Assembly (NCBI RefSeq): GCF_026965555.1
Contig: NZ_CP114040.1
Location: forward strand, 4,898,001-4,962,000
Length of the DNA stretch: 64,000 nt
Source: Nannocystis punicea
Lineage (GTDB): Bacteria; Myxococcota_A; Polyangia; Nannocystales; Nannocystaceae
Reading direction: 5' to 3'
Shown here: one piece after another, positions 8,763 through 19,320 of the stretch
How positions within the stretch are numbered: position 1 is the first letter of the stretch
Layout of the letters: the number at the start of each line of letters is the position of its first letter
Translations under genes and position numbers: made by a program
The notes under the pieces: generated by a model
Told to the model about the DNA's origin: nothing
The model's input: the letters and a program-made list of their open reading frames with translations, nothing else
The model's database searches: none

Positions 8763-8800
8763 GGACATGTCCCTGCGGACATGCTCTTCACGACATGTCC
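8763..8800. repeat. CATGTCC palindromic element between convergent stops
   Basis: The whole 40-bp gap between two convergent stop codons is a motif cluster: the palindrome GGACATGTCC (8763-8772), GGACATG (8777-8783) and GACATGTCC (8792-8800). The copies can pair into alternative hairpins on either strand. The placement suggests a bidirectional terminator, although no U-tract follows. Confidence 0.6.
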
Positions 8801-8801
8801 T

Positions 8802-9713
8802 TCAGGACTCGCGGAAGCTGACCATGACGGCGTGGGCGTCGTGCTTGTGCTCGAAGTTGGTGGCGCGGCGGAAGGCGGTGGCGTCGACGACGATCGGGTG
8901 CTTGATGTGGGCGACGGCGCCGGGCGGCAGGTAGGGCAGGCCGAAGCGGCCGGCGCTGTACTTGAAGAGCGGCTCGGGGATCGGGATCGGCTGGCGCCCG
9001 GTGCCGCGGGCCAGCGTCGACAGCGGCACCGGCGGCGGGCCGGCGACGTTGTAGATCCCGCTGAGCTGGTGATCGACGGCGCGCACGATCGCCTCGACGC
9101 CGTCCTCGTCGTGCATGAAGTGGTAGAGCGGATCGAAGCCGAGGATCATCGGCACCCGCGGTCCGCCGAGGAAGCTGGCGAGGGTGCCGCGATGGGTCGG
9201 ACCCAGCATGTAGACCATGCGCAGGACGGCGGTCTTGAGCCCGGGCCAGCGCCACAGCGCGGCGGCGGCGAACAGGTCGGCGGCGACCAGGTCGGCCAGC
9301 TCGGGGAAGGTCGACACGGCCAGCGGCGGCTCCTCCTCGGTGCGGTAGAGCGGCGCGTCGGGGGCGGCGCCGTAGATCGTGTGGCGGCCGACGAACACGG
9401 CCTGCTTGACGCCGAACTCGTGGCAGTACTCGAACACGAGGCGCGTGCCGTGGAGGTTGATCCGCAGCCGCTCCTCGGCGCTGGCGGTGAAGTGGGTGAT
9501 CGTCGCCATGTGGATGACGACGTCGGGCCGGTGCTGGCGGAACACGTCGGCGGCCGGCCGCTTGCGCACGTCGGTCTGGAACACGTGCACGCCCTCGGGC
9601 GCGTCGGGCCAGGGGCGCCGGTCGATGCCGAGGATCTCGTCGCCGCGGGCGCGCAGGCGCAGGGCCACCATGCGCGCGTGGGCGCCGTTGATGCCGGTGA
9701 TCAGGATCTTCAT
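8802..9713 (-). CDS. NAD-dependent epimerase/dehydratase-like protein (degenerate active site)
   Basis: 303-residue extended SDR protein. The nucleotide-binding loop ILITGINGAHARM is a variant of GxxGxxG, followed by VVIHMATITHF and the NLHGTRLVFEYCHEFG helix. The normal YxxxK pair after VGRHTIYG is not evident; the corresponding helix reads FPELADLVAADLF. Binding without classical dehydrogenase activity is therefore possible. A terminal YNVAGPPP loop resembles substrate loops of UDP-sugar epimerases. ATG 9713 overlaps the upstream acyltransferase stop by 4 nt (ATGA), so the two are coupled, suggesting a lipid or surface-glycolipid role. Confidence 0.78.
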   Translation of the reverse strand: MKILITGINGAHARMVALRLRARGDEILGIDRRPWPDAPEGVHVFQTDVRKRPAADVFRQHRPDVVIHMATITHFTASAEERLRINLHGTRLVFEYCHEFGVKQAVFVGRHTIYGAAPDAPLYRTEEEPPLAVSTFPELADLVAADLFAAAALWRWPGLKTAVLRMVYMLGPTHRGTLASFLGGPRVPMILGFDPLYHFMHDEDGVEAIVRAVDHQLSGIYNVAGPPPVPLSTLARGTGRQPIPIPEPLFKYSAGRFGLPYLPPGAVAHIKHPIVVDATAFRRATNFEHKHDAHAVMVSFRES

Positions 9714-10630
9714 GGTTCGGGGTCGCTCGGGCCGGAGGACGACGACGCGTCGGGCGCGTCGGGCGAGGGGTCGGACGGGCTGTCCTTTGGTTCCTGTTCG
9801 AAAGTTCCGTCGGTGCGCTGGCGGTGGAGCGCGCAGCCGCGGAGGACCAACAGCTCGACGACGCTCTTGACCTGCTCGACGTAGCCCTCGATGACCTCGT
9901 CGGGCTCGCGGCCGGTGCCGGGGAAGTGCATCGGCTTGCCGTAGTGGATCTCGCAGCCGAGCGGCAGCGGGAACGGGACGAGGTAGGGCGGGACGGGCCA
10001 GTAGGGCGCGCCGACGACCTTGGCCAGAGTCTTGGCGTGGTAGACGGTGGGCAGGGCCTCCTCGCCGCCGATGAAGGCGAAGGGCACGATCGGCGCGCCG
10101 GTCTGCAGGGCGATCCGCATGAAGCCGGTGCCGAACTGGACCAGGCGGTAGCGATCCTTGAAGAGCTTGCCGGTGCCGCGCGCACCCTCGGGGAAGATCA
10201 TCAGGAGGCGGCCGTCCTGCAGCAGGCGCACCGCGTGCTCGGGCAGGCCGGGCAGCTGGCCGACGCGCGAGAACCACTCGGACACGAACGGCCAGTTGCC
10301 GGCGAACTTCTCGACCATGCCGGTGGCGTGGCGCGGGAGCTCGCGGGCGAAGAACAGCGAGGCGAGCACCATGCCGCCGTCGACCGGGAGGCCGCCCGAG
10401 TGGTTGCCGACGAGCATCGCGCCGCCGCGCTCCGGCACGTTCTCGATGCCGAAGCACTTCACGCGGAAGTAGTTCTTGTAGAACACCTCCAGCATCGAAT
10501 AGAAGACGCCGAGGTGCTTCTTGGAGATCCCGAACGGATCCATGCCGTATTGATTGAACGGGAGCTCGAGACGTTCGAGGCGGTCCCGGACGTCGCGGCT
10601 GGTGAGAGTCTCGAGGCGGAACGGTCCCAT
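9710..10630 (-). CDS. PlsC-like lysophospholipid/glycerolipid acyltransferase
   Basis: Acyl-CoA or acyl-ACP dependent acyltransferase superfamily. Recognisable blocks are AMLVGNHSGGLPVDGGM, carrying the catalytic His and a spaced Asp, LLMIFPEGARGTGK, and later FGTGFMRIALQTGAPIVPFAFIGG. The HxxxxxxD spacing is typical of DGAT2-like and plant-type branches more than classical PlsC (HxxxxD). The C-terminal 25 residues are Ser/Asp/Pro-rich. The frame is open to 10801, but that extension is low complexity, so ATG 10630 (about 306 residues) is preferred. Coupled to the downstream SDR-like gene. Confidence 0.82.
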   Translation of the reverse strand: MGPFRLETLTSRDVRDRLERLELPFNQYGMDPFGISKKHLGVFYSMLEVFYKNYFRVKCFGIENVPERGGAMLVGNHSGGLPVDGGMVLASLFFARELPRHATGMVEKFAGNWPFVSEWFSRVGQLPGLPEHAVRLLQDGRLLMIFPEGARGTGKLFKDRYRLVQFGTGFMRIALQTGAPIVPFAFIGGEEALPTVYHAKTLAKVVGAPYWPVPPYLVPFPLPLGCEIHYGKPMHFPGTGREPDEVIEGYVEQVKSVVELLVLRGCALHRQRTDGTFEQEPKDSPSDPSPDAPDASSSSGPSDPEP

Positions 10631-10846
10631 CCGGCTCGAGGAAGTCTCAGGCGGCCCGGCTCCTGAAGCAAGTCGCACGCGAGAAGCCGCGGCGAGCGAG
10701 GTTCTGTGCGGCCCAGGACGCTGCGGTCCGGACCGCGCGCCGGGGCCGGACGCGTGCGACGGTCGGGGCACTTCGAGCCGGCCTCGCTCGTTCTCCGCCA
10801 CGCGGGCCGCGACGCTCGCCGGTCACGGAGCGGGCCGACAAGCCCT

Positions 10847-10888
10847 GTCCTCGCGCCGCGCAAGCCTGTCGGCTTCCGGCGCGAGGAC
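10847..10888 (-). terminator. Terminator-like hairpin after the Cys-rich lipoprotein gene
   Basis: Perfect 12-bp arms GTCCTCGCGCCG (10847-10858) and CGGCGCGAGGAC (10877-10888), with an inner AAGCC/GGCTT pairing. It begins 25 bp past the stop at 10913. There is no U-run, so it may act with Rho or only protect mRNA 3' ends. The surrounding 10631-10912 interval holds no gene I can support. Confidence 0.5.
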
Positions 10889-10912
10889 GACTGGCGATGC
10901 CCGGTCGCGGCA

Positions 10913-12010
10913 CTAACCCGAGCACTTCAAGGTGCTGCCGAGGATGGTCGAGCTCGCGTTGCCGCCGTGCGAGGTCTTGATCTGCGCGAGCTGATAATAA
11001 ACGGTCTTGTTGACGCCGTAGTCGGGGAGCGGGCCGAGAGAGATGCGCGGGTCCTCGCCGTTGAGCTCGATGGGCACGCCGATGTTCGAGCACGGGAAGC
11101 CGCCGGCTTCGAGCGGCGCGCCGAGGGTGAACATGGTGGCTTTCGAGGTCGGACTGCCGGTGCGCAGCTTGCAGAACACGTCGGCGTCGGCCTGGTCGCA
11201 GCCCGAGGCGCCGCCCCACGAACAGGTGCCGGCGCAGTACAGCTGCGGGACCGAGGCGAAGTCGTAGAAGCACTCGTCGGTGCAGCCGACGCCCGCGTAC
11301 GGATCGGCGCCGTCGCAGTACTCGAAGCCCTTGGACTCGTTGATGTCGACCTTGTACACCTCGCCGTCGCCGCAGGTCGGGCCGAGCTCGCTGCAGCCGG
11401 GGGCGCAGCCGTTGTAGCTGTTGTCGTTGAAGCCGTCGTCGCACACCTCGACGCCGTCCCAGATGATGCCGTCGCCGCAGCCGGCGGCGACGCAGCCCGC
11501 GAGGCAGCCGTCGACGTCGCTGTCGTTGCCGTCGTCGCACTCCTCGCCGGGCTGAGCCCAGCCGTCGCCGCACACCGGGAGCAGGCACATGGCAGTGCAC
11601 GTGTCGGTGTTCTCTTGATTGCCGTCGTCGCAGTCCTCGCCCTCGTGGATGATGCCGTCGCCGCACTCGGGCGCACGACACAGCGAGGTGCAGCTGTCGA
11701 GGTCATCGTCGTTGCCGTCGTCGCACTGCTCGGCGCCCTCCACGACGCCGTTGCCGCACTCGCCGACGGGCTCGGTGGTGGAGGTGGTGGGCTCGCTGGT
11801 CGGGCCCTGCGACGTGACTGTGTCGGTCGGATCCGGCGTCGTCGCGGTGCCGTCGGTGTCGACGGTGGTCGGGTTGCCGGTGACGGTCTGGATCCCCGTG
11901 CCTTCGTCCTCCGTGGTCGAGCCGGTCGTCTGCATCGGCTCCGCGGTGGTCGTCATGTTCTCCGTCGGCGTGCAGGCCGCGAACGCCAGCAACCATCCTA
12001 ATCTGCGCAT
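10913..12010 (-). CDS. Myxococcal Cys-rich repeat (DUF4215-type) lipoprotein
   Basis: Surface lipoprotein of about 365 residues. The signal peptide MRRLGWLLAFAAC ends in a lipobox. A long Thr/Ser/Glu/Asp-rich linker follows. Then come five Cys-rich repeats of the TIGR02232/DUF4215 pattern CGDGxxxxxExCDDGNxxxxDxCxxxC: four regular copies and one longer variant with CGDGEVYKVDINES. The C-terminal 120 residues contain further cysteines and may be a separate adhesive or binding domain. The repeats carry Asp-rich loops (CDDGN) that plausibly bind calcium. ATG 12010 was chosen because the lipoprotein signal starts there. Monocistronic, divergent from nothing nearby. Confidence 0.85.
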   Translation of the reverse strand: MRRLGWLLAFAACTPTENMTTTAEPMQTTGSTTEDEGTGIQTVTGNPTTVDTDGTATTPDPTDTVTSQGPTSEPTTSTTEPVGECGNGVVEGAEQCDDGNDDDLDSCTSLCRAPECGDGIIHEGEDCDDGNQENTDTCTAMCLLPVCGDGWAQPGEECDDGNDSDVDGCLAGCVAAGCGDGIIWDGVEVCDDGFNDNSYNGCAPGCSELGPTCGDGEVYKVDINESKGFEYCDGADPYAGVGCTDECFYDFASVPQLYCAGTCSWGGASGCDQADADVFCKLRTGSPTSKATMFTLGAPLEAGGFPCSNIGVPIELNGEDPRISLGPLPDYGVNKTVYYQLAQIKTSHGGNASSTILGSTLKCSG

Positions 12011-12121
12011 ATAAGGACGGTAGGCCGGCCTGTGCGCGATTGCAAGCGTGTTTGCCGCAGTGCGCCGGGCCTCCGCGCCAAAACGTCGATCGGGGCGAAG
12101 CTGCGCGTCGACCAACGAGAA

Positions 12122-12155
12122 CGGGCCCGGATGTCGCCAGGACACCACGGGCCCG
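12122..12155 (-). terminator. Inverted repeat after sucD
   Basis: CGGGCCCG arms at 12122-12129 and 12148-12155 can form a GC-rich stem 20 bp beyond the sucD stop. It lacks a good U-tract; transcription on this strand would continue into CGTTCTCGTT. Probable but unproven terminator of the mdh-sucCD operon. Confidence 0.45.
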
Positions 12156-12174
12156 CGCGCGCGTGCGCCGACGA

Positions 12175-14263
<2,089 letters not shown>

Positions 14264-14264
<1 letters not shown>

Positions 14265-15229
14265 CAGGTCGCCTGGCCTTTCCCGTAGGGCAGGAGGGCC
14301 ACCAGCTCGCGCACGGCGTTGGCCGAGACCTCGAGCATGCCCTTCTCCTTGTCGCCGAGCTTCATCTCGATGACCTTCTCGACGCCGCCCTTGCCGATCA
14401 CGCACGGGACGCCGATGAAGAGGTCCTTGTAGCCGTACTCGCCCCCCAGCAGCGCGGCGCACGGGAGCACGCGCTTGCGGTCGCGGACGATCGCCTCGAC
14501 CATCGCCACCGAGGCCGCCGCCGGCGCGTAGTAGCCGGAGTAGCCGAGCAGGCCGACGATCTCGCCGCCGCCGCCGCGCGTGCGCTGGATGATCGCGTCG
14601 ATCTTGTCCTGCGGCAGCAGCTCCGTCAGCGGGATGCCGGCCACCGAGGTGTGGCTCGGCAGCGGGACCATGGTGTCGCCGTGGCCGCCCAGGACCATGC
14701 CGTGGATGTCGTCGACGCTGACGTTCAGCGCCTCGGAGATGAAGTACTTGTAGCGCGCCGTGTCGAGCACGCCGGCCATGCCGATCACGCGCTCCTTGGG
14801 GAAGCCCGACTCGGCGTACATGACGTGGCACATGGCGTCGAGCGGGTTCGAGACGCAGATCAGGACCGCGTTCGGCGAGCGGCTCGCGATCTCGCGGGTC
14901 ACGCCGCCGACGATCTTGCGGTTGATCTCGACCAGCTCGTCGCGGCTGGTGAACTTGCCGGTCACCGGGTCCTTCTTGCGCGGGACCCCGGCGGTGATCA
15001 CGACGACATCGCTGTCGGCCGTCTCGTCGTACCCGTTGGTGCCGACGATCTTGAGGTCGAAGCCCATGACCGGCGCGGCCTCGGCGAGGTCGAGCGCCTT
15101 GCCCTGCGGTACGCCCTGGACGATGTCGACGAGGACGATGTCGCCGAGGTGCTTCTGGGCGGCCCAGTGCGCGGCCGTCGCTCCGACGTTACCGGCGCCC
15201 ACGATCGTGATCTTGTTGCGACGTGACAT
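14264..15229 (-). CDS. mdh: Malate dehydrogenase (LDH-like type) with extended substrate loop
   Basis: NAD-dependent oxidation of malate to oxaloacetate. 321 residues: GAGNVG at 11-16, SNPLDAM around 127-133, D156 and R159 in VLDTARY, and the catalytic His183 in GGHGDTM. The mobile substrate loop reads GVPRKKDPVTGKFTSRDEL, putting R84 and R96 12 residues apart. The usual PRKPGMSRDDL loop has them 6 apart, so there is an insertion of about six residues exactly where specificity is set. First gene of the operon. AGGGGG lies about 14 bp before the ATG. Confidence 0.95.
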
Positions 15230-15407
15230 GTGCGAGATCTTTCCCCCTAGGAGGTCCGCGCTGCATATACCAGCCGCAGCGGCATCGGAGCAACGGCGGC
15301 GAAGCGGCCGATGAACGCAGATCCCGCGCTCTGGCGTGATTCTCGGCTGCAGGTGCGAAAATGCGCCCGATCCGGACGGCCGATCGACGGCGAATCGGAC
15401 CCGGCGA

Positions 15408-17225
15408 CTACTGACGCGTGGGAGCCGCCGGCGTGATCGTCAGCTCGACCTTCGTCCCCTCGCGATCGACGACCAGCGGGACGGCGACGCCGGGCTGCAG
15501 CTCGCCGAAGCTGGCCATGTAGTCGTCGATGTTGTGGATCTCGCGCTTGCCGATCTTGACGATGATGTCGCCGGCGCGCAGTCCGGCGGCCTCCGCGGGG
15601 CTCTTGGGGCGGACGCCCGACAGCTTCATGCCGTCGGCGTTGGCGGCGTAGTCGGGCACGGTGCCGAGCGAGACGCGGAAGCCGCCGCCGCGCGGGGTCG
15701 CGGCCGCGACCTTCTTGAAGTCGAGGACGGGCTGCTCGCGCAGCATCAAGGCGACCAGGCGGACGCTGAGGTCGGCGATCGCGGCGGCGCCGTCGAGGTT
15801 GATCTTGTCGAAGTCGTCGCTCGGCCGGTGGTAGTCGTCGTGCGCGCCGCTGAAGAAGTGGAGGACGGGGATGTCGACGGCGTAGTAGCTGGCCTGGTCG
15901 GAGGCGCCGAAGCCGTCCTCGCTCGGCTTGACGACGAGGGTCCGTGCGGCGTCCTGCGGGTCGACCTTGGCCCGGTCGAGCAGGCCCGGCCAGACGCTGC
16001 TGGTGCCGGTGCCGACGACGATGACGGTGTTGTCGCGCACGCGCCCGACCATGTCGAAGTTGAGCATGGCGACGATGTCCTGGCGCGCGTCGGGCGAGAG
16101 CGACTCGACGACGCGCTTGCTGCCGAGGAGGCCCATCTCCTCGGCGGCGAAGGCGACGAACTGGAGGTCGAAGGGCCGCGCCTCGGGCGGGAGCTGGGCG
16201 AGGGCGGCGGCGACGCCGAGCAGGGCGGCGACGCCGGAGGCGTTGTCGTCGGCGCCGTTGTGGATGGCGTCGACGCCGGGCGCGAGCGAGGAGCTGCTGC
16301 CGTGTCCGAGGTGGTCCATGTGCGCGCCGAGGACGATCCGCTTGCGACCTGTCCCTCGGAGCAGGCCGGCGACGTTGGCGGTGGTGGCGGTGACGCGCTG
16401 GATCGGGCTGTGCAGCGAGCCCTTGCTGGTGGCGCCGACCTTGAGGCCGCCGTGCGGGTTCTCGGCGGTGACGGGGCCCTTCTTGCCGAAGGCCTTGAGC
16501 AGGTCGGCGGTGCCGGCGGCGGAGACGGTCAGCGCCGGCAGCTGGAGGTCGTTGGCCTCGCCGTGGTTGGGGTACGGGACGGCGACGTCCGGCCGCCAGA
16601 GGATGAAGCCGACGGCGCCGCGATCGCGCGCGGCGATGAGCTTCGACTGCACGCGCGACTTGGCGGGGTCGCTGTGCGGATCGGCGGGCGCGCCGCTGCG
16701 GGCGACGACGATGGCGCCCTTCACCTTGTCGAGGATCTTGGCGTAGTCGCCGCTGTCGGGGGTGTCGCCGGGGATCCCGTAGCCGACGTAGACGACCTTG
16801 GCGGCCACCGGGGCGGCGCTGGCGGCGGCGAACGGGATGAGGGTGTGGGCGATCGGCTTGCCGCCGAGCTCGAGGATGCTCTGCTCGCCGGCCCGCAGGA
16901 CGACGCCGTCGGTGAACTCGAAGCTCTGGCGGTAGCTGTCCCCAAAGCCAGGTTGCAGGCCGAGCTGACGGAAGGCCTGCTCGATGTGCTCTTCGACCCG
17001 CTGGTCGGCGGCGGTGCCGGGCGGGCGGCCCTCCTGGGCGTCGTCGGCGAGGAAGGCGAGGTGGCCGCGCAGGCGCTCACGGTCGACCGGCGGCGGGTCG
17101 CGCAGGGCGGTGCGCGGGGTGTCGCTCGCGGACTCGGGCTGGCTCGTCGGGGTCTGCGTCGGCTGCTCGGGCCGGCAGGCGAGCAAGGAGGCGAGGAAGA
17201 GCCAGGTGGCGCGGGACGACGACAT
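15408..17225 (-). CDS. M28 family zinc aminopeptidase lipoprotein with PA and PDZ domains
   Basis: About 605 residues. The lipoprotein signal ends LFLASLLAC. A middle region with AKVVYVGYGIPGD and KGAIVVARSG looks like a PA insert. Zinc-ligand blocks of family M28 follow: IVLGAHMDHLGHG, IHNGADDNASGVAALL, FAAEEMGLLGSKR and MLNFDMVGR, with a late HDDYHRPSDDFDKI. A C-terminal PDZ domain reads SPAEAAGLRAGDIIVKIG. It is probably an exported, membrane-anchored aminopeptidase used in protein degradation. I took ATG 17225 because the lipobox then lies at residue 17. The frame opens earlier (17327), but without support. Confidence 0.9.
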   Translation of the reverse strand: MSSSRATWLFLASLLACRPEQPTQTPTSQPESASDTPRTALRDPPPVDRERLRGHLAFLADDAQEGRPPGTAADQRVEEHIEQAFRQLGLQPGFGDSYRQSFEFTDGVVLRAGEQSILELGGKPIAHTLIPFAAASAAPVAAKVVYVGYGIPGDTPDSGDYAKILDKVKGAIVVARSGAPADPHSDPAKSRVQSKLIAARDRGAVGFILWRPDVAVPYPNHGEANDLQLPALTVSAAGTADLLKAFGKKGPVTAENPHGGLKVGATSKGSLHSPIQRVTATTANVAGLLRGTGRKRIVLGAHMDHLGHGSSSSLAPGVDAIHNGADDNASGVAALLGVAAALAQLPPEARPFDLQFVAFAAEEMGLLGSKRVVESLSPDARQDIVAMLNFDMVGRVRDNTVIVVGTGTSSVWPGLLDRAKVDPQDAARTLVVKPSEDGFGASDQASYYAVDIPVLHFFSGAHDDYHRPSDDFDKINLDGAAAIADLSVRLVALMLREQPVLDFKKVAAATPRGGGFRVSLGTVPDYAANADGMKLSGVRPKSPAEAAGLRAGDIIVKIGKREIHNIDDYMASFGELQPGVAVPLVVDREGTKVELTITPAAPTRQ

Positions 17226-17741
17226 GGTGCGAGAGGATGCGCGAGCGCGGACGAGCGGCGCAAGAGGCGGGGCCCGGGCCGGCGATGCGAGCGAGCTGTC
17301 CCGGGAGACATGACCCTCCGGACTCATGACGGGCGCGGGCGCCGGTCAGGGTCGGGCGCGGCGGTCGTGATCGGACTTACGCGCGAGGACGCCTCCTGAG
17401 AGGATTGGGGATTCTCGGGAGGATCGAAAGGTACGGCGTTTGCTTGCGGAAGCGGCAGATGCGGCGTCGCTTCGGGCTGCGACTCTCGGCGGCGAGCCAC
17501 ACTCCCGGTGGTGTTCGCCGCGCGCGCTCGAACCTGTCTCTTCGGTCAGCTCCGGGCGGCCGGCGACGCAGGTGGCGGGCGCCGGGAGCGACACCCGCGA
17601 GCGGGGGCTCACAGAGGTTCGTGGGCCGGCTCGACGCGGATGGCGCGCCGAACGCGAGGTCCTCGTGGGGGTGCGTGGCCCGGGCGTGCCGACGAGCGAC
17701 GAATGTACACGGCCTTCGCGGCCGCGAACGAGGAGATGAAT
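17226..17741. other. Divergent intergenic region (about 515 bp), no gene seen
   Basis: Separates the divergent M28 peptidase and beta-propeller lipoprotein genes, so both promoters should lie here. Open frames on both strands are Arg/Pro-rich shadow-like and match nothing. A GACATGAC/GACTCATGAC-type motif pair lies near 17299-17332. No conserved promoter box or RNA element could be identified by eye. Confidence 0.4.
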
Positions 17742-18980
17742 ATGTGGCTTAGAACATGGTACATCGGACATGTCTTTGGGTTCATGGCTGTCGTGACAGG
17801 TTGCGATCCGAAGGATCCGGGGGTCACGGGCGGGACCGTCAGCGAGGGGACGACGGGCGGTGGGAGCGACAGCGAGGGGATGACGGGCGGCGGGAGCGAG
17901 GGGACGACGACCGTGCCCGACACGACCACCAGCCTGGCGACGACCGACGGGCCGGGCGAGACGACCGACGGACCGGACGAGACGACGACGGGAGGGGGAC
18001 ACGACACCGACTCGGGGTCGACGCCGGAGGACTTCGCGTGCGAGGGCGGCGCGTGGCTGTTCGTCGATCCGGAGCCGAGCGGCGCGGGCCAGGTGTCGCT
18101 CGCGGCCGACGGGCGGGCGCGGGTGTTCAGCTTCGGTCTGGCGCGTCAGTTCGACGCCGCGGGGACGCTGGTTGCGACGGCGCCGATCCCGTCGGGCGCG
18201 GTCCACTGGGACATCGACGCCGCGGGCAACGGCTACGGGATGTTCCGCGACGAGGAGGGCGTGTCGCCGCGGAAGTGGTTGCGCAAGTTCGACCCGGCCG
18301 GGGCGATGCTGTGGGAGCGCGACCTGGGGCCGCGCGATCAGGGCTACGCGTGGGGCTACGACATCGCGGTCGCGGCCGACGGGACGACGGTGTACAGCGA
18401 TCGCGCGGCGGTCGGCGACGGGACGCGGATGGTCAAGCACGCGGCCGACGGGACGCTGCTGTGGGATCTCGAGGTCGAGGAGCAGCTCGAGGTGACGGCG
18501 ATCGGGGCGTCGGGGGCGATGGCGGCGCTGGTGTGGAACGAGGGCGTCAGGCTGCTCGACGCCAGCGGTGCGGAGCTGTGGACGCGGCCGTGGGAGCTCT
18601 CGGTGCTCAGCACGGCGGCGATCGACGGCGCGGGCGCGGTGGTGGTCGGGGCCGAGATCGGGTCGTCGGCGGTGAAGATCGGCAAATTCGCGGCCGACGG
18701 GACGCCGCTGTGGGACACGTTCATCGAGGAGATGTGGGGCTTCGGCGACCTGGCGGTCAACGCGAGCGGCGAGATCGCGGTCGGCGGCGAGTACAGCAAC
18801 GAGCCCCCGTTCCGCGCGATGGTGGCGCGGCTCGACGGGTCCGGGGCGAAGCTGGCGGTGTACGGCTGCGACAGCGATTCGTGGGAGGTCGACGTGGCGA
18901 TCGACGAGGCGGGGACGATCTTCGCCTCCGGCGCGGTCAACTTCGACGCCTATCACACGTTCGCGACCGCGTTCGAGTGA
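17742..18980 (+). CDS. Beta-propeller-like (WD40/PQQ-type repeat) lipoprotein
   Basis: About 412 residues. The signal MWLRTWYIGHVFGFMAVVTGC ends in a lipobox. An 80-residue Gly/Thr/Asp-rich linker follows, then repeated blade-like units: FDPAGAMLWERDLGPRDQGYAW, HAADGTLLWDLEVEEQLEVTA, LDASGAELWTRPWELS and KFAADGTPLWDTFIEEM. These G-x-LW repeats are typical of PQQ/WD40-like propellers. AGGAG lies six bases before ATG 17742. The last codons (FATAFE-stop) lie inside a tandemly repeated segment shared with the convergent M3 peptidase gene. Confidence 0.82.
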   Translation: MWLRTWYIGHVFGFMAVVTGCDPKDPGVTGGTVSEGTTGGGSDSEGMTGGGSEGTTTVPDTTTSLATTDGPGETTDGPDETTTGGGHDTDSGSTPEDFACEGGAWLFVDPEPSGAGQVSLAADGRARVFSFGLARQFDAAGTLVATAPIPSGAVHWDIDAAGNGYGMFRDEEGVSPRKWLRKFDPAGAMLWERDLGPRDQGYAWGYDIAVAADGTTVYSDRAAVGDGTRMVKHAADGTLLWDLEVEEQLEVTAIGASGAMAALVWNEGVRLLDASGAELWTRPWELSVLSTAAIDGAGAVVVGAEIGSSAVKIGKFAADGTPLWDTFIEEMWGFGDLAVNASGEIAVGGEYSNEPPFRAMVARLDGSGAKLAVYGCDSDSWEVDVAIDEAGTIFASGAVNFDAYHTFATAFE

Positions 18981-19320
18981 GTCCCAGGTCGAGGAGGTCC
19001 ATGCAGGCGGCGGCCCGATCGACGCCGCTGCGAACTGTCCCGAAGTTCAGGCCGGCGACGGCGAACAGGTCGGGTTCGCGACCGCGTACGAGTGAGTCCC
19101 AGGTCGCGGAGGTCGCGGCAGGCAGCGGCGGCCCGACCGCCGCTGCTGCGATCTGTCCCGAAGTTCAGGCCGGTGGCCGCGAACAGGTCGGGTGGGCGAC
19201 TGCTTACGAGCGAGTCACAGGTCGAGGAGGTCGCGACACGCGGCGGCGGCCCGGCCGACGCTGCTGCGATCTGTCCCGAAGTTCAGGCCGGCGGCGGCGA
19301 ACAGGTCGGGCAGGCGGGCG
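18964..19320. repeat. Triplicated convergent junction (about 115-bp unit)
   Basis: Three tandem units begin at 18964, 19079 and 19197 (periods 115 and 118). Each contains, on the minus strand, a copy of the C-terminus of the M3 peptidase (LFAxAGLNFGT), and on the plus strand a copy of the lipoprotein end (CGACCGCGTTCGAG-like). Only the third unit keeps the functional minus-strand stop; in units one and two the TGA has become GGA. Units one and two keep plus-strand TGA stops. The core AAGTTCAGGCCGG is identical in all three. Confidence 0.85.

Noticed and set aside
15336..17399. 687-residue plus-strand frame
   Set aside because: Antisense shadow of the M28 peptidase, Gly/Val/Ala/Asp-rich with no family features.
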